64,000 nt of DNA from contig NZ_JOMF01000005.1 of NCBI RefSeq assembly GCF_000711215.1, forward strand, positions 124,001 to 188,000. Reading direction: 5' to 3'. Positions 54,283 through 63,834 of the stretch are shown here, one piece after another. The notes under the pieces were generated by a model that was given only the letters and a program-made list of their open reading frames with translations, was not told where the DNA came from and made no database searches. The position numbers and the translations under genes were made by a program. This stretch comes from Methanomicrobium mobile BP. GTDB lineage: Archaea; Halobacteriota; Methanomicrobia; Methanomicrobiales; Methanomicrobiaceae. The stretch's first letter is position 1. Every line of letters begins with the position of its first letter.

Positions 54283-54888
54283 ATGTATGAATGTAAAACC
54301 GTGCAGGACATGATCTGTCTGATGTCCTCGAAGATTAAGGAGATGGGCGAATCCCTCTCGGATCAGCAGGTTTCAAGTTTTATCAACGAAATTTTGGGTG
54401 CGGATCGTATATATGTCATGGGTGCGGGTCGCTCGGGGCTTGTTGCCAAGGCCTTTGCCATGAGGCTCATGCATCTGGGTCTGAAGTCATATGTAATCGG
54501 CGAGACCATCACGCCCGCGATGAGGAGCAGCGGCGATATCGTCGTCGCATTCTCGGGTTCGGGAGAGACAAAGACGATTGCGGAACTTTGCGAAACGGCA
54601 AAGAGCATAGGCGGCAGAATCTGCCTTGTAACTTCGAAAGCGGAGTCGAGAATCGGTAAAATCGCCGACTGCGTGGTCGTAATCGAGAGCCACCGCGACA
54701 GGGTAAAGGACGAGTCCGAGGAGTACGAAGTCCGCCAGATGATGGGCGAGCACAAGTCTTTCGCGCCGCTGGGCACACTTTTCGAGACGGCATCGATGGT
54801 CTTCAGCGACTCGATAATCTCCGCAATCATGGAGAAGATCGAGTGTCAGGAGAGCGACCTCAAGGGAAGGCATGCAAATATCGAGTGA
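54283..54888 (+). CDS. hxlB: 6-phospho-3-hexuloisomerase
   Basis: A 201-residue SIS-domain isomerase acting between hexulose-6-phosphate and fructose-6-phosphate in archaeal ribulose monophosphate metabolism, which supplies pentoses. RIYVMGAGRSGLVAKAFAMRL, FSGSGETKTIAELCE, and the C-terminal APLGTLFETASMVFSDSII are typical. The partner hexulose-phosphate synthase is not in the window. Followed after 15 bases by an aminotransferase gene. Confidence 0.92.
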   Translation: MYECKTVQDMICLMSSKIKEMGESLSDQQVSSFINEILGADRIYVMGAGRSGLVAKAFAMRLMHLGLKSYVIGETITPAMRSSGDIVVAFSGSGETKTIAELCETAKSIGGRICLVTSKAESRIGKIADCVVVIESHRDRVKDESEEYEVRQMMGEHKSFAPLGTLFETASMVFSDSIISAIMEKIECQESDLKGRHANIE

Positions 54889-54903
54889 ACACTCAAAAAC
54901 CTC

Positions 54904-56019
54904 ATGACGAAAGCGATGAAACCAATGAAATTTTCGGAGCGTGCCCGAATCGTCGAGATGTCGGGCATAAGAAAGTTCTTTCAGAACGCCGGTCCCGACG
55001 CGGTAAATCTGGGTATCGGTCAGCCCGATTTTCCGACTCCGGAGCACATAAAGCGTGCCGGCATAGAGGCAATCGAGAAAAATCTTACGGGCTACACGAA
55101 CAATTACGGCGTTCCCGAACTGCGTGAGGCAATCTCGAAGAAGTTCAAACGCGAAAACAATCTCTCTTATTCGGCGGATAATATTATTGTCACCGCCGGC
55201 GCAGGCGAGGCACTGCATATCGCGGTCGAGTCCCTTGTCGGCAAGGGCGACACCGTGCTCTATCAGGACCCGGGTTTTGTCTCCTACAGGGAATGCACGG
55301 TGATTGCCGGCGGAACGCCTAAAGGAATCCCGCTTGACGATAAATTCCATATCGACGTCGAGAGATGCAAGGAGGCGCTGGACAATGCCGCCGTTCTCAT
55401 ACTGAACTCCCCGGGGAACCCGACCGGCGCCGTCGAGAGCGGGGAGTCGATAAAGGCAATCGTCCAGTATGCCGAGGATAAAGGCGCGACGGTAATCTCC
55501 GACGAGGTCTACGAACATTTTGTCTACGAAAAGAAGCATTATTCCGCGGGCTGCTACGGCGACAATGTCGTTACGGTCAATGCCGCGAGCAAAACCTTCT
55601 CGATGACGGGCTGGAGGCTCGGTTATGTTGCGGGGCCGAAGGATTTCATAGAGCAGGCTGTAAAGATTCACCAGTACTGCCAGACCTGTGCCTCCTCGGT
55701 CTCGCAGTATGCGGCGCTTGCGGCGTATAACGGCAGTATCGCCTGCGTTGACGAGATGCGGCGCGAATACGCCGTAAGACGCGACCTTCTCTATAACGGA
55801 CTTAAGGAACTCGGCTTTGATTTCCCCAAACCCGAGGGTGCGTTCTATATGCTGGTGCCGATGGATCGTAAGCAGTTCGAAAAGATTCTGGAGGCGGGAG
55901 TCGTTGCCATCCCGGGCGACGCTTTCGGCGAAAATGCGGTCAATTACGCAAGATTCAGTTACGCGGCATCGCGCGAGAACATTGCGGAAGCGCTCCGGCG
56001 TATCGCAACGGCGGTTTGA
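54904..56019 (+). CDS. Class I/II pyridoxal-phosphate aminotransferase
   Basis: A 371-residue aminotransferase of the aspartate/aromatic type. The PLP-lysine motif is NAASKTFSMTGWRLGY; NSPGNPTGAV and the start RARIVEMSGIRKFFQNA are also typical. Substrate not fixed by sequence. Downstream (56020-56190) there are GATACGGATTA and AGACAAATA repeats. Confidence 0.92.
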   Translation: MTKAMKPMKFSERARIVEMSGIRKFFQNAGPDAVNLGIGQPDFPTPEHIKRAGIEAIEKNLTGYTNNYGVPELREAISKKFKRENNLSYSADNIIVTAGAGEALHIAVESLVGKGDTVLYQDPGFVSYRECTVIAGGTPKGIPLDDKFHIDVERCKEALDNAAVLILNSPGNPTGAVESGESIKAIVQYAEDKGATVISDEVYEHFVYEKKHYSAGCYGDNVVTVNAASKTFSMTGWRLGYVAGPKDFIEQAVKIHQYCQTCASSVSQYAALAAYNGSIACVDEMRREYAVRRDLLYNGLKELGFDFPKPEGAFYMLVPMDRKQFEKILEAGVVAIPGDAFGENAVNYARFSYAASRENIAEALRRIATAV

Positions 56020-56190
56020 ATCTCTCTTAATGCGGGATTTATGCCTGATTCAGGTCACAAACAAAAGAGCATTAAGGATAGATGAACAATAAAGATACGG
56101 ATTAAGATACGGATTAGCGTAATCCTAAGACAGATAATTAGACAAATAATAAGACAAATAGAGAATCTAAGATAATCGGATAGTGACACA

Positions 56191-57228
56191 ATGACAAGAG
56201 AATTACTTGAAAAACTCTCAAATGCGCACGGTCTTACAAGTGCGGAAGGCAACATCCGCGACATTATAAAAAAGGAGCTTAAGGGCTATGTCGACGAGAT
56301 GTACGAGGATAAGCTCGGCAACCTGATTACCGTCAAGAAAGGCGACAATTTCAAATTCATGCTCGCATCTCACATGGATGAGATCGGTTTCATGGTGCAG
56401 TACATCGATGAGAAAGGCTTCATCAAGTTCGTGCCCATCGGCGGCTGGTATGCTCCGACGGCATACACGCAGAGAGTTATTCTGCACGGCACCAAGGGCG
56501 ACGTTGTCGGCGTTATCGGCGCAAAACCGCCGCATGTGATGTCCCCCGAGGACCGCAAGAAGGAGCTTAAGATCGAGGAGTTCTTCATCGATATCGGCGC
56601 AAAAGACGCGGATGACGTCGCGAAAATGGGTGTCGAGATAGGCACGCCGATTACGGTCGACCGCGAACTCAAAGACCTCGCAAACGGCAAGGTAACCGGA
56701 AAAGCGCTCGACAACCGTGTCGGCGTTGCGCTCCAGATTGAGGTCTTAAAGAAGGTAAAATCACCGCACACAATCTACGGTGTTTTCACGGTTCAGGAAG
56801 AGACGGGACTTAAGGGCGCAAAGGTCAGTGCCTTTGCAATCAACCCCGACTGTGCCATAGCCACGGATGTCACAATCCCCGGCGACCACCCCGGAATCAC
56901 GAAGAAGGATGCTTCCGTCGAGATGGGCAAGGGTCCCGTTCTTGTGCTTGTCAGTGCCGCGGGTCGCGGTCTGATTGCGGACACAAAGCTCACGAACTGG
57001 CTCAGAAAGGCGGGCGACAAGAACAAGATTCCGTATCAGCTCGAGGTCGGCGACGGCGGCAACACGGACGCATCGATTATCAACCTCGTAAACGCGGGTA
57101 TTCCGAGCATTCCCTTCTCGATTGCGTCCAGATACATCCACTCACCCGTCGAAGTAATCGATATGAAAGACCTCGAAGACGGTATTAAACTCCTCGTCGA
57201 GGCTCTGAAGACAAAACCGAAGTTCTGA
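56191..57228 (+). CDS. M42 family aminopeptidase / endoglucanase-like
   Basis: A 345-residue metallo-peptidase of the tetrahedral aminopeptidase type, which trims peptides released by the proteasome. Metal ligands and catalytic residues are visible in ASHMDEIGF, ALDNRVGVAL, VQEETGLKGA, TDVTIPGDHPG, and SRYIHSPVEVID. Length is typical. Confidence 0.93.
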   Translation: MTRELLEKLSNAHGLTSAEGNIRDIIKKELKGYVDEMYEDKLGNLITVKKGDNFKFMLASHMDEIGFMVQYIDEKGFIKFVPIGGWYAPTAYTQRVILHGTKGDVVGVIGAKPPHVMSPEDRKKELKIEEFFIDIGAKDADDVAKMGVEIGTPITVDRELKDLANGKVTGKALDNRVGVALQIEVLKKVKSPHTIYGVFTVQEETGLKGAKVSAFAINPDCAIATDVTIPGDHPGITKKDASVEMGKGPVLVLVSAAGRGLIADTKLTNWLRKAGDKNKIPYQLEVGDGGNTDASIINLVNAGIPSIPFSIASRYIHSPVEVIDMKDLEDGIKLLVEALKTKPKF

Positions 57229-57322
57229 TAACGGATTTCCGATAACAGAAAACACAATTTTAATTTTTCAATTTTTAATTTTGAATTTTAGATTTAATTT
57301 TTAAAAGAAGTGATTTTGAAGA

Positions 57323-57916
57323 TTATCTGGAGAAATATTGATCATCCATTTGGTAATCGTCATTTGTTCTGTAAACTCTTTCATTTGGTCTTGAATATAT
57401 ATCCCGTCTGTAATCTCTTTCGTTTTGTCTTGAATATACATTTACCGTTGTCGGATTTGCGAGGGTTGTTTTCACCTGTTCATAATGCTCAAGTTCAGCC
57501 TCTATGCCGCCGGTGAACTTTGCAACGATATTGTAGATTATGGCAATTAATGCACCTATGATAAATCCAATGATCATTAGGATAAATATGCCTATTATTA
57601 TCTCGACGACGAGGTTCGAAAATATATGTGCAGTTAGGTTCCCAATTAGGTCTGTTCCTGAGTGGGAAGTTGTAGCAGGTGTATAATAAGTAGGTGTATA
57701 ATCTGTTGTAGCAGGTGGGACAGAGGCGGCATCTACTGAAGTATATACAACCTGCTGAGCTTTCTGGGTGGTGAAGAAACCGGCGCCTGCGATTCCTTTG
57801 ATTATATATATTAATATTAGGATCACCGGCACCAAGCCAATTATTGAAAGAAGTCCTGTAATTCCCGCAGCCATCAATCCAGCTGAAATTATGCCAATAC
57901 GCTTTATTCGATCCAT
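57323..57916 (-). CDS. Membrane protein with two hydrophobic segments and repeated C-tail
   Basis: A 197-residue protein with hydrophobic segments at about 8-40 and 105-135, a Thr/Tyr/Pro-rich loop between them, and a C-terminal Tyr/Arg/Asn-rich tail containing a repeated VYSRQNERDYRR / IYSRPNERVYR unit (coded by a 45-base direct repeat). No family recognised. A/T-richer than its neighbours. Confidence 0.6.
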   Translation of the reverse strand: MDRIKRIGIISAGLMAAGITGLLSIIGLVPVILILIYIIKGIAGAGFFTTQKAQQVVYTSVDAASVPPATTDYTPTYYTPATTSHSGTDLIGNLTAHIFSNLVVEIIIGIFILMIIGFIIGALIAIIYNIVAKFTGGIEAELEHYEQVKTTLANPTTVNVYSRQNERDYRRDIYSRPNERVYRTNDDYQMDDQYFSR

Positions 57917-58164
57917 CCCTTTTAACTGCGAGATAGATGTCTATATATGTTTCGGAATCGTTATTTGACGATTATTGGAATAATATAGCCTTAAAGTTAA
58001 AAATTAACGGCAAATATTATGTATTTTTTTAACATCTTTAAATATCATGAGGTGTTCTATAATATGTGTCAGTAAATGCGATCTGTTATGCGGTCTCACG
58101 TGAGGCGTGCAGGAAATGCCGGTAATCAGATAGAGATAATATGGATAAACAACAACTCATTAAC

Positions 58165-58668
58165 ATGAAGAAGTCAGTTATTTTTTCACTATTGTTAGTC
58201 TTTGCGGCAGTAATCTGCTTTGCGGGATGTACGGGTACGACGAATAACGGCGGCAGCGCAACCGCGGCACCGACTCAGGCCGGCGGAGCGCAAGCGACAC
58301 CTTTCGCGGAGCCGACAACCTCATCGGACTTAATCCCTGGACCGACCCAGGCACCCGAAAAGAAGTATGAAGTTGATTTTGACGTCACGAAAGACGATGT
58401 CTACGGCAATATCGACGTAACCTTCAGAGGCGGCGCAGGTCAGAACTTTGTCAACACGATTACGGTCGACGCATACCTTGCCGACGGCACACACGAGACC
58501 AAGACCTTTACGGCTCCGTTCAATGTCGGAGATTCCGTATCCTTTAACGGCAATAAATTCGATCAGGACAGAGTCAAGGTCACGGTTCTCTACCACGGAA
58601 ACATCGGAACCTATGTCGTCTGCGACAGAGTAATCCCCGAGAAGCTCTCACAGAGAGCACGTGACTGA
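58165..58668 (+). CDS. Predicted lipoprotein
   Basis: A 167-residue protein starting MKKSVIFSLLLVFAAVICFAGCTG, a signal peptide with a lipobox before Cys (quoted in part). A Thr/Ala/Pro-rich spacer leads to a C-terminal beta domain (VTFRGGAGQNFVNTITVDAYLADG). I prefer the ATG at 58165 over 58141 because it places the lysines next to the hydrophobic core. Similar small lipoproteins are common in Methanomicrobiales; function unknown. Confidence 0.7.
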   Translation: MKKSVIFSLLLVFAAVICFAGCTGTTNNGGSATAAPTQAGGAQATPFAEPTTSSDLIPGPTQAPEKKYEVDFDVTKDDVYGNIDVTFRGGAGQNFVNTITVDAYLADGTHETKTFTAPFNVGDSVSFNGNKFDQDRVKVTVLYHGNIGTYVVCDRVIPEKLSQRARD

Positions 58669-58671
58669 ATT

Positions 58672-58698
58672 AAGGTAAATCATCCGATTTACCTTTTT
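58672..58698 (+). terminator. Perfect hairpin with T-run after the lipoprotein gene
   Basis: AAGGTAAATC and GATTTACCTT form a ten-base-pair stem around ATCC, followed by T5. It begins four bases after the stop codon. The remaining 270 bases to argG hold CGCATAGTTTTTGCGCAT-type repeats and a TATA-like CTTTATACG, and no gene. Confidence 0.7.
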
Positions 58699-58969
58699 AA
58701 TTTGTTTCAATCCGTTCCAATCCTTTCAAACGTATTATTTTGTTCAAGTCTCTTTTGGCGCATAGTTTTTGCGCATCGTTTTCGCGTAGTTTCGGCGTAC
58801 GGTTTCCGCTGCAGTTTTCGCGTATTTTTCAGGTGACGCTGTCTTATCCGCATACTGTTATGTTCTTGAAAATGCAATAAGTAAAGGCAGATTTATCTTG
58901 CAAATCTTTATACGTAAAGTAACTTAATAGAATAAATCGCTTAATCGAAAATATAATCGGAGTAATAAA

Positions 58970-60169
58970 ATGGGAAAAGGAAAAGTAGTTCTTGCATTCT
59001 CCGGCGGTCTCGACACATCCATATGTGTGCCGCTGTTAAAAGAGCATTACGGTTATGATCAGGTTATTACCGTCGCAGTCGATGTCGGTCAGCCGCCCGA
59101 AGACATGAAGATGGCGACGGACAAAGGAAACAAGATCGCCGACAAACACTACACAATCGATATCAGAGACAAATTCGTCGAGGAACAGCTTTTTGCGTCG
59201 ATAAAGGCGAACGGCTCCTACGAAGGCTACCCGATGGGAACAGCGCTTGCCCGCCCGCTTATTGCCGAAGAGATCGTAAAGATTGCAAAGAAGGAAGGCG
59301 CGGATACCGTCGCACACGGCTGCACGGGTAAAGGAAACGACCAGCTCCGTTTCGATTTCGTCTTCAGAAAGGCGGGTCTCAAGATTATCGCACCCATGCG
59401 TGAGATGAACCTCACCCGCGAGTGGGAGATGGATTATGCCGCAAAGCACAACGTTCCTGTGCCGGTTGTCAAGGCAAAGCCGTATTCCGTCGACGAAAAC
59501 TGCTGGAGCAGAAGTATCGAGGGCGGCGTTCTGGAAGACCCGTCGGTTCACCCCGACAACGATATCTACGGCTGGACGGTCTCGAAGCAGGATGCACCCG
59601 ACACGCCCGAGGAGATCACCCTCGGCTTTGAGAAGGGTGTTCCCGTCTCCATCAACGGCAAGAGGATGAAGGGCTTCGACCTCATCATGGAATTGAACAA
59701 GATCGGCGGCAGAAACGGCGTCGGCAGAAATGATATGATTGAGGACAGAATCCTCGGTCTTAAGGCACGCGAGAACTACGAGCACCCCGCGGCGACGATT
59801 CTTCTTGCGGCACACCGCGACCTCGAAAGACTTGTTCTCTCGCGTCAGGAGCTTTCGTTCAAGCACATCGTCGACGACAAATGGTCCGAACTCGGATACA
59901 TGGGTCTTATCGACGAGCCTTTATACGCGGCATTGTGTGCATTTATCGACAAGACACAGGAGAGAGTCAACGGTGAGGTCGACCTTGTTCTCTTCAAGGG
60001 CAGTGCCACGGTTGCCGGACGCCGTTCGCCCGATGCTCTCTATTCCGACGATCTTGTATCATTCGAGAGCCACACAATCGATCAGAACGATGCCGTAGGA
60101 TTCTCGGCATACTTCGGTTTCCAGGCGAGAATGAAGAGCATGCTTGAGAATAAGAATAAGAAGAACTGA
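58970..60169 (+). CDS. argG: Argininosuccinate synthase
   Basis: A 399-residue ATP-dependent enzyme of arginine biosynthesis. The PP-loop [45 protein letters not shown] (in part), and [17 protein letters not shown] are all typical. Start preceded by GGAGTAATAAA. Confidence 0.97.
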   Translation: MGKGKVVLAFSGGLDTSICVPLLKEHYGYDQVITVAVDVGQPPEDMKMATDKGNKIADKHYTIDIRDKFVEEQLFASIKANGSYEGYPMGTALARPLIAEEIVKIAKKEGADTVAHGCTGKGNDQLRFDFVFRKAGLKIIAPMREMNLTREWEMDYAAKHNVPVPVVKAKPYSVDENCWSRSIEGGVLEDPSVHPDNDIYGWTVSKQDAPDTPEEITLGFEKGVPVSINGKRMKGFDLIMELNKIGGRNGVGRNDMIEDRILGLKARENYEHPAATILLAAHRDLERLVLSRQELSFKHIVDDKWSELGYMGLIDEPLYAALCAFIDKTQERVNGEVDLVLFKGSATVAGRRSPDALYSDDLVSFESHTIDQNDAVGFSAYFGFQARMKSMLENKNKKN

Positions 60170-60304
60170 AGAATTTCGGAAAATCCGTGAAAAATCACAA
60201 TACAATCACAATAATTCAAAAAATCTCAAATAAATCTCAAAATAATCCCAATATCTCTTTTTTTTAAAATCAGAATCAAAAAAAATTGGGTTGAATTTGC
60301 CGGA

Positions 60305-60721
60305 TTATTCCGCTTTCTGTCCTGCTTTGGGTCCGGGTGTGCACTCATAGATATCAATGATGTGAAGAACAATGAGACCCTTTGCCGGATAGTTGGCACC
60401 TTTGGCTTTCATTCTGTCATGTGCCGTCTTGTAGTCGTCGCCGCTGGTCTTAACCTCGGCTTTGCACTTTACCTGAAGGCATCTCTTTGATTCCGGATTC
60501 CAGAAATAGAGTGCCGCCTGCGGATTTTCCTTGAGGTTGGCAAGCGTCTTGTTCATGAAGTTGTCGCAGATCCAGAAGGTCTCGTCGTCTTCGAGCCATA
60601 CCGCGCCCATCGGGGCAACGTTGGGAAGTCCGTTTTTGTCTGCAGTTGCAAGAGGAACCGCATGGAGAATCTCCATGTTCTTTTTGTAGGTCTCTTTCAT
60701 GTCGGCTGTAAGTTTAACCAT
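60305..60721 (-). CDS. Pyridoxamine 5'-phosphate oxidase family flavoprotein
   Basis: A 138-residue small split-barrel FMN-binding protein (VPLATADKNGLPNVAPMGAV, FWICDNFMNKTLANLKENP). Many archaea carry several; they act on F420 or FMN, or as general reductases. Substrate unknown. Confidence 0.85.
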   Translation of the reverse strand: MVKLTADMKETYKKNMEILHAVPLATADKNGLPNVAPMGAVWLEDDETFWICDNFMNKTLANLKENPQAALYFWNPESKRCLQVKCKAEVKTSGDDYKTAHDRMKAKGANYPAKGLIVLHIIDIYECTPGPKAGQKAE

Positions 60722-60885
60722 GTTTTCACCTGTAAATTATCAGATTGATTTATAAACAGAAAGAGTTTGTGTAATTCCGTACCGGTAACCACCATCCGCT
60801 TACTTTTTCGCGCTGTTTGCGGCGGCAGTGTCGCGGTGGTATAAAAAGAAACTATTAAACATCTGGAAACGTATGGATTATTATT

Positions 60886-62367
60886 ATGGGATTCTTCAGT
60901 TTTATGAAAAAATCACCCAATATCGTTGAAAGCCCGCCGCCGCCGTCTATCGGACAGGGTGCGGGAATGCGGGTTCCCGAATATAAATCAAAACCGTATT
61001 TCATAGTCGCATCCGTCGAAATGGGAAACACCACGACGAAATGCATTCTTACCGGCACGAGCCTTGAGACCGGCAGAACCTATGTAATCAACAAGACCGT
61101 CTCGATGAGCCGCGACGTCCGCCCCCCCAAGCCCGGCGAGACAATCTTCGGCGAAACGCTCGTCGGCGTTCCGATTACACGCGAATCCGTCACCGAACTT
61201 GTGAGGGATACGCTCATCAAGTGCCACCGCGACGCAGACCTTTCAATCAAGGACGACCTTGACTTCGTGGTTCGAAGCACGGGTGTCGTGGCATCGATGG
61301 AATCGCCGGATCAGGTCGGAGATTTCGTAATCTCGCTGGCAAACGGCTGTCTTGCCGCAGGCGTGCCCCCCAAGAAGATGACGCCGCCGATGGGTATCGA
61401 TAATCTGCCGCCGAAATTAAGACAGTTCAGCTTCGCCGACAAACTCACCTTCTGCGGAACGGTTGCCGGCGTATCGCCGCCGATAGGCTCCTCGGGTGTC
61501 GAGATGGTCGCAAACGAGATGGAAGGCGAACTTGCGATGGCGGGAATCAAGGAAGGTGCGAAGTGGACCGAGGTCGACTTCAGAAACCCGTGTATCTCGA
61601 TAGATTTCGGAACGACGCTTGACGGCAGGATCACAAGCGACGTCGACCCCGACTCCGAATGGCCGTTTGCGAAGACCATCGGCAACTTCTGCGGTCTTGC
61701 CGGCGCAATCCCCGACGCCCTCGTAAGAGGCACGGGACAGGTAAAGGACGGGACCGGAACGGCACTGGATCTCTTCGGAGACAAGAGTTTCGGCGGATTC
61801 TCCAAGAAGAGCAAGGTCGTAAACGAATACGTGGAGAGAATTCACGACCTCATAGACATAAGAATCGTGCCGACCGACCGCACCAGATTCGGAATGGTGC
61901 CCGTCTGTGCCGATCTGGCGGCTAAATCCGGCATTGCAATGATAGGCTGCGATGCGGGAACGGATTTCAGCAACTCGGGAGCGCTCAAGGAGATTGGCGG
62001 GGAGATATACAAGAATAACGGCATCAACGTCCTTACCGACGTCATCGACCACGTCTGCGCCAAGATGGCACTGCGTCTCATCGAGGTTGCCGCGAAGGAA
62101 AAGATAGTGCCGCCCAACTCCTCGATAGGCTTTACCGGACGTGCGGCAATCTCCGGCAAGAAGCCTTCGATTATCATGGACGGCATCTCCGAGATGGGTC
62201 TCTATGACAAGCCCTATGAGCATGTTGTCTTCGTCGACGACGGTCTTGCCCGCGGTGCGGCGCTTATGGGCAGGTGCATGTGCTCCATGGGCAAGCCCAA
62301 TAACCCGATAGGCGGTGTCCGCGGCGGCAAATGCATCATGGCGCGGCGTGTCAAGATTGGAAAATAA
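60886..62367 (+). CDS. Methanogenesis marker protein 14
   Basis: A 493-residue protein of the methanogenesis marker 14 family, related by fold to ASKHA-type ATPases that activate enzymes. VASVEMGNTTTKCILTG resembles the phosphate-1 segment, and CISIDFGTTLDGRITSD the phosphate-2-like segment. The C-terminus has VFVDDGLARGAALMGRCM. It is restricted to methanogens; a role in reactivating or assembling a methanogenesis enzyme is suggested by the fold only. Confidence 0.92.
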   Translation: MGFFSFMKKSPNIVESPPPPSIGQGAGMRVPEYKSKPYFIVASVEMGNTTTKCILTGTSLETGRTYVINKTVSMSRDVRPPKPGETIFGETLVGVPITRESVTELVRDTLIKCHRDADLSIKDDLDFVVRSTGVVASMESPDQVGDFVISLANGCLAAGVPPKKMTPPMGIDNLPPKLRQFSFADKLTFCGTVAGVSPPIGSSGVEMVANEMEGELAMAGIKEGAKWTEVDFRNPCISIDFGTTLDGRITSDVDPDSEWPFAKTIGNFCGLAGAIPDALVRGTGQVKDGTGTALDLFGDKSFGGFSKKSKVVNEYVERIHDLIDIRIVPTDRTRFGMVPVCADLAAKSGIAMIGCDAGTDFSNSGALKEIGGEIYKNNGINVLTDVIDHVCAKMALRLIEVAAKEKIVPPNSSIGFTGRAAISGKKPSIIMDGISEMGLYDKPYEHVVFVDDGLARGAALMGRCMCSMGKPNNPIGGVRGGKCIMARRVKIGK

Positions 62368-62448
62368 TCCAATCCCCGTTCTCTTTTCCTGACGGCATCG
62401 GATCGAATCATTAATACTCTTTATAATCGATATAAAATATTTAACAGG

Positions 62449-62727
62449 ATGGCAGATATGACCGAAAATCAGACCGATAATGCCGCTCAGAAAAAACCGG
62501 CGAAGAAATACGATGTGCTTTTGCCCCCCGGCGTCCCCCGTTCCATCATTATGGATGTCACGGAGAAGTTCGATGTGGAACTTGTCGAGAGACCGCGTGA
62601 GATGAAATTCGCGAACATGGACGGCGATATAAGGAATCTGCTCGCATTCCGCACCGATCTTGAGACGGCGCAGAAGGTCGAGAAGTATATCTTCGACGAA
62701 CTTAAGAAGTACATCGGCGAGGAATAA
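62449..62727 (+). CDS. Small conserved protein downstream of marker 14
   Basis: A 92-residue protein with a charged N-terminus, then YDVLLPPGVPRSIIMDVTEK and NMDGDIRNLLAFRTDLETA. It follows marker 14 after 81 bases in the same direction. I believe it belongs to a family found in methanogens but cannot name it. ATG at 62458 is an alternative start. Confidence 0.65.
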   Translation: MADMTENQTDNAAQKKPAKKYDVLLPPGVPRSIIMDVTEKFDVELVERPREMKFANMDGDIRNLLAFRTDLETAQKVEKYIFDELKKYIGEE

Positions 62728-62889
62728 CGCGATTAATCCCGCAAAAACGCCGTAAAAATAAAAGATTATTATAATTTTTAACGGCTTAATTTTTAATCCG
62801 TATTTTTTGATTTATTTTTTTGCTTTTATTTGTTTAATTGGTTTTATTTTGCTTTTAATGGGTTTATTTTGTAGTTTTGTTTTATTTTT

Positions 62890-63171
62890 TTATTTTGTCT
62901 CGGTTACTTTGATGAGGTGGTATCCGAACTTCGTCTTGACTGGTCCGACAATCTCTCCGACCTTCGCCTTGAAAGCCGCGTCTTCGAACTCCTTGACCAT
63001 CATGCCTTTTCCGAACCAGCCCAGATCGCCGCCTTTCTTGCCCGACGGACATGTTGAGAATTTCTTTGCCACGGTCGCGAAGTCGTCGCCGGCTCTGAGG
63101 TTTCCGAGAACCGCTTTTGCTTCCGCTTCCGTCTTCACAAGAATGTGTGATGCTCTTACTTTTGATGCCAT
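62890..63171 (-). CDS. PpiC-type peptidyl-prolyl cis-trans isomerase (parvulin)
   Basis: A 93-residue stand-alone parvulin. [44 protein letters not shown] (in part) and [19 protein letters not shown] match the family closely. Cytosolic; assists protein folding. The 160 bases after it (to marker 14's small neighbour) are nearly pure T/A on the plus strand. Confidence 0.95.
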   Translation of the reverse strand: MASKVRASHILVKTEAEAKAVLGNLRAGDDFATVAKKFSTCPSGKKGGDLGWFGKGMMVKEFEDAAFKAKVGEIVGPVKTKFGYHLIKVTETK

Positions 63172-63311
63172 ATCTTAATTTTTGTCGGCGTTCTTTAATA
63201 GCGTTTCTTTAATGGTGTTCCCTTAATCGCATTTCTTATGCGTATCTTCAGGCGTTTTTCGGATTATTCTCGATAATTCTTGGATTATTTTAACCCGGAG
63301 ATAACGCCGTT

Positions 63312-63617
63312 TCAGAATATTTCGCAGTCGTCGTCCTCGGGGATTTTGAGGGTTTCCTTTGCTTCCCTCAGGTTCGTGTTCATATCCGTGCCGTTCTTCT
63401 CCGCCTCGCGTTTTCTTGCCTCACGCATGTTCTTCTCGACGTTTTTGATTTTTTCCTGCGTTTCTTCGTCGACGTTTCCGTCCTCGTCGACGATAACCCA
63501 CTCGCCGCGCCTGATTCTGCCTTCGATAATCATCTTATGCGAGAGCGTGCAGTTTCTGTCGTTCATTATCCTGTCGAATTCTTCTTTTGTCAGTTTATTG
63601 TATCTCGGAAGTCCCAT
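63312..63617 (-). CDS. Small charged hypothetical protein
   Basis: A 101-residue hydrophilic protein beginning MGLPRYNKLTKEEFDRIM, with an acidic, helical C-terminal half ending in DDDCEIF. It overlaps the end of the upstream gene by 23 bases, so the two form a small operon. No family recognised. Confidence 0.6.
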   Translation of the reverse strand: MGLPRYNKLTKEEFDRIMNDRNCTLSHKMIIEGRIRRGEWVIVDEDGNVDEETQEKIKNVEKNMREARKREAEKNGTDMNTNLREAKETLKIPEDDDCEIF

Positions 63618-63765
63618 AATATGCCCTTTTGCACGTGTATTCTTCAAAATGCACGCTTATCTGTTTTCCATATAATCTAAGCAGTCTTTTAATATATTCT
63701 TTCTTCAGAGGGCTTTTGCGGATACGGATATCTCGGATTATCACGGCGTTTGCGAAATCCATCAT
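63595..63765 (-). CDS. Small basic hypothetical protein
   Basis: A 56-residue protein, MMDFANAVIIRDIRIRKSPL, with a basic helix (KKEYIKRLLRLYGKQ). Start chosen at the ATG pair after AGAGAGACGG; a start 12 codons earlier is possible. Overlaps the following gene. A small two-gene unit of basic plus acidic proteins; a toxin-antitoxin pair is possible but nothing specific supports it. Confidence 0.5.
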   Translation of the reverse strand: MMDFANAVIIRDIRIRKSPLKKEYIKRLLRLYGKQISVHFEEYTCKRAYYGTSEIQ

Positions 63766-63834
63766 TATACCCGTCTCTCTTTCTCCGATTGCGAATAACA
63801 AAAACTAATAACCTTCAATTAAAAAAATAACCGC

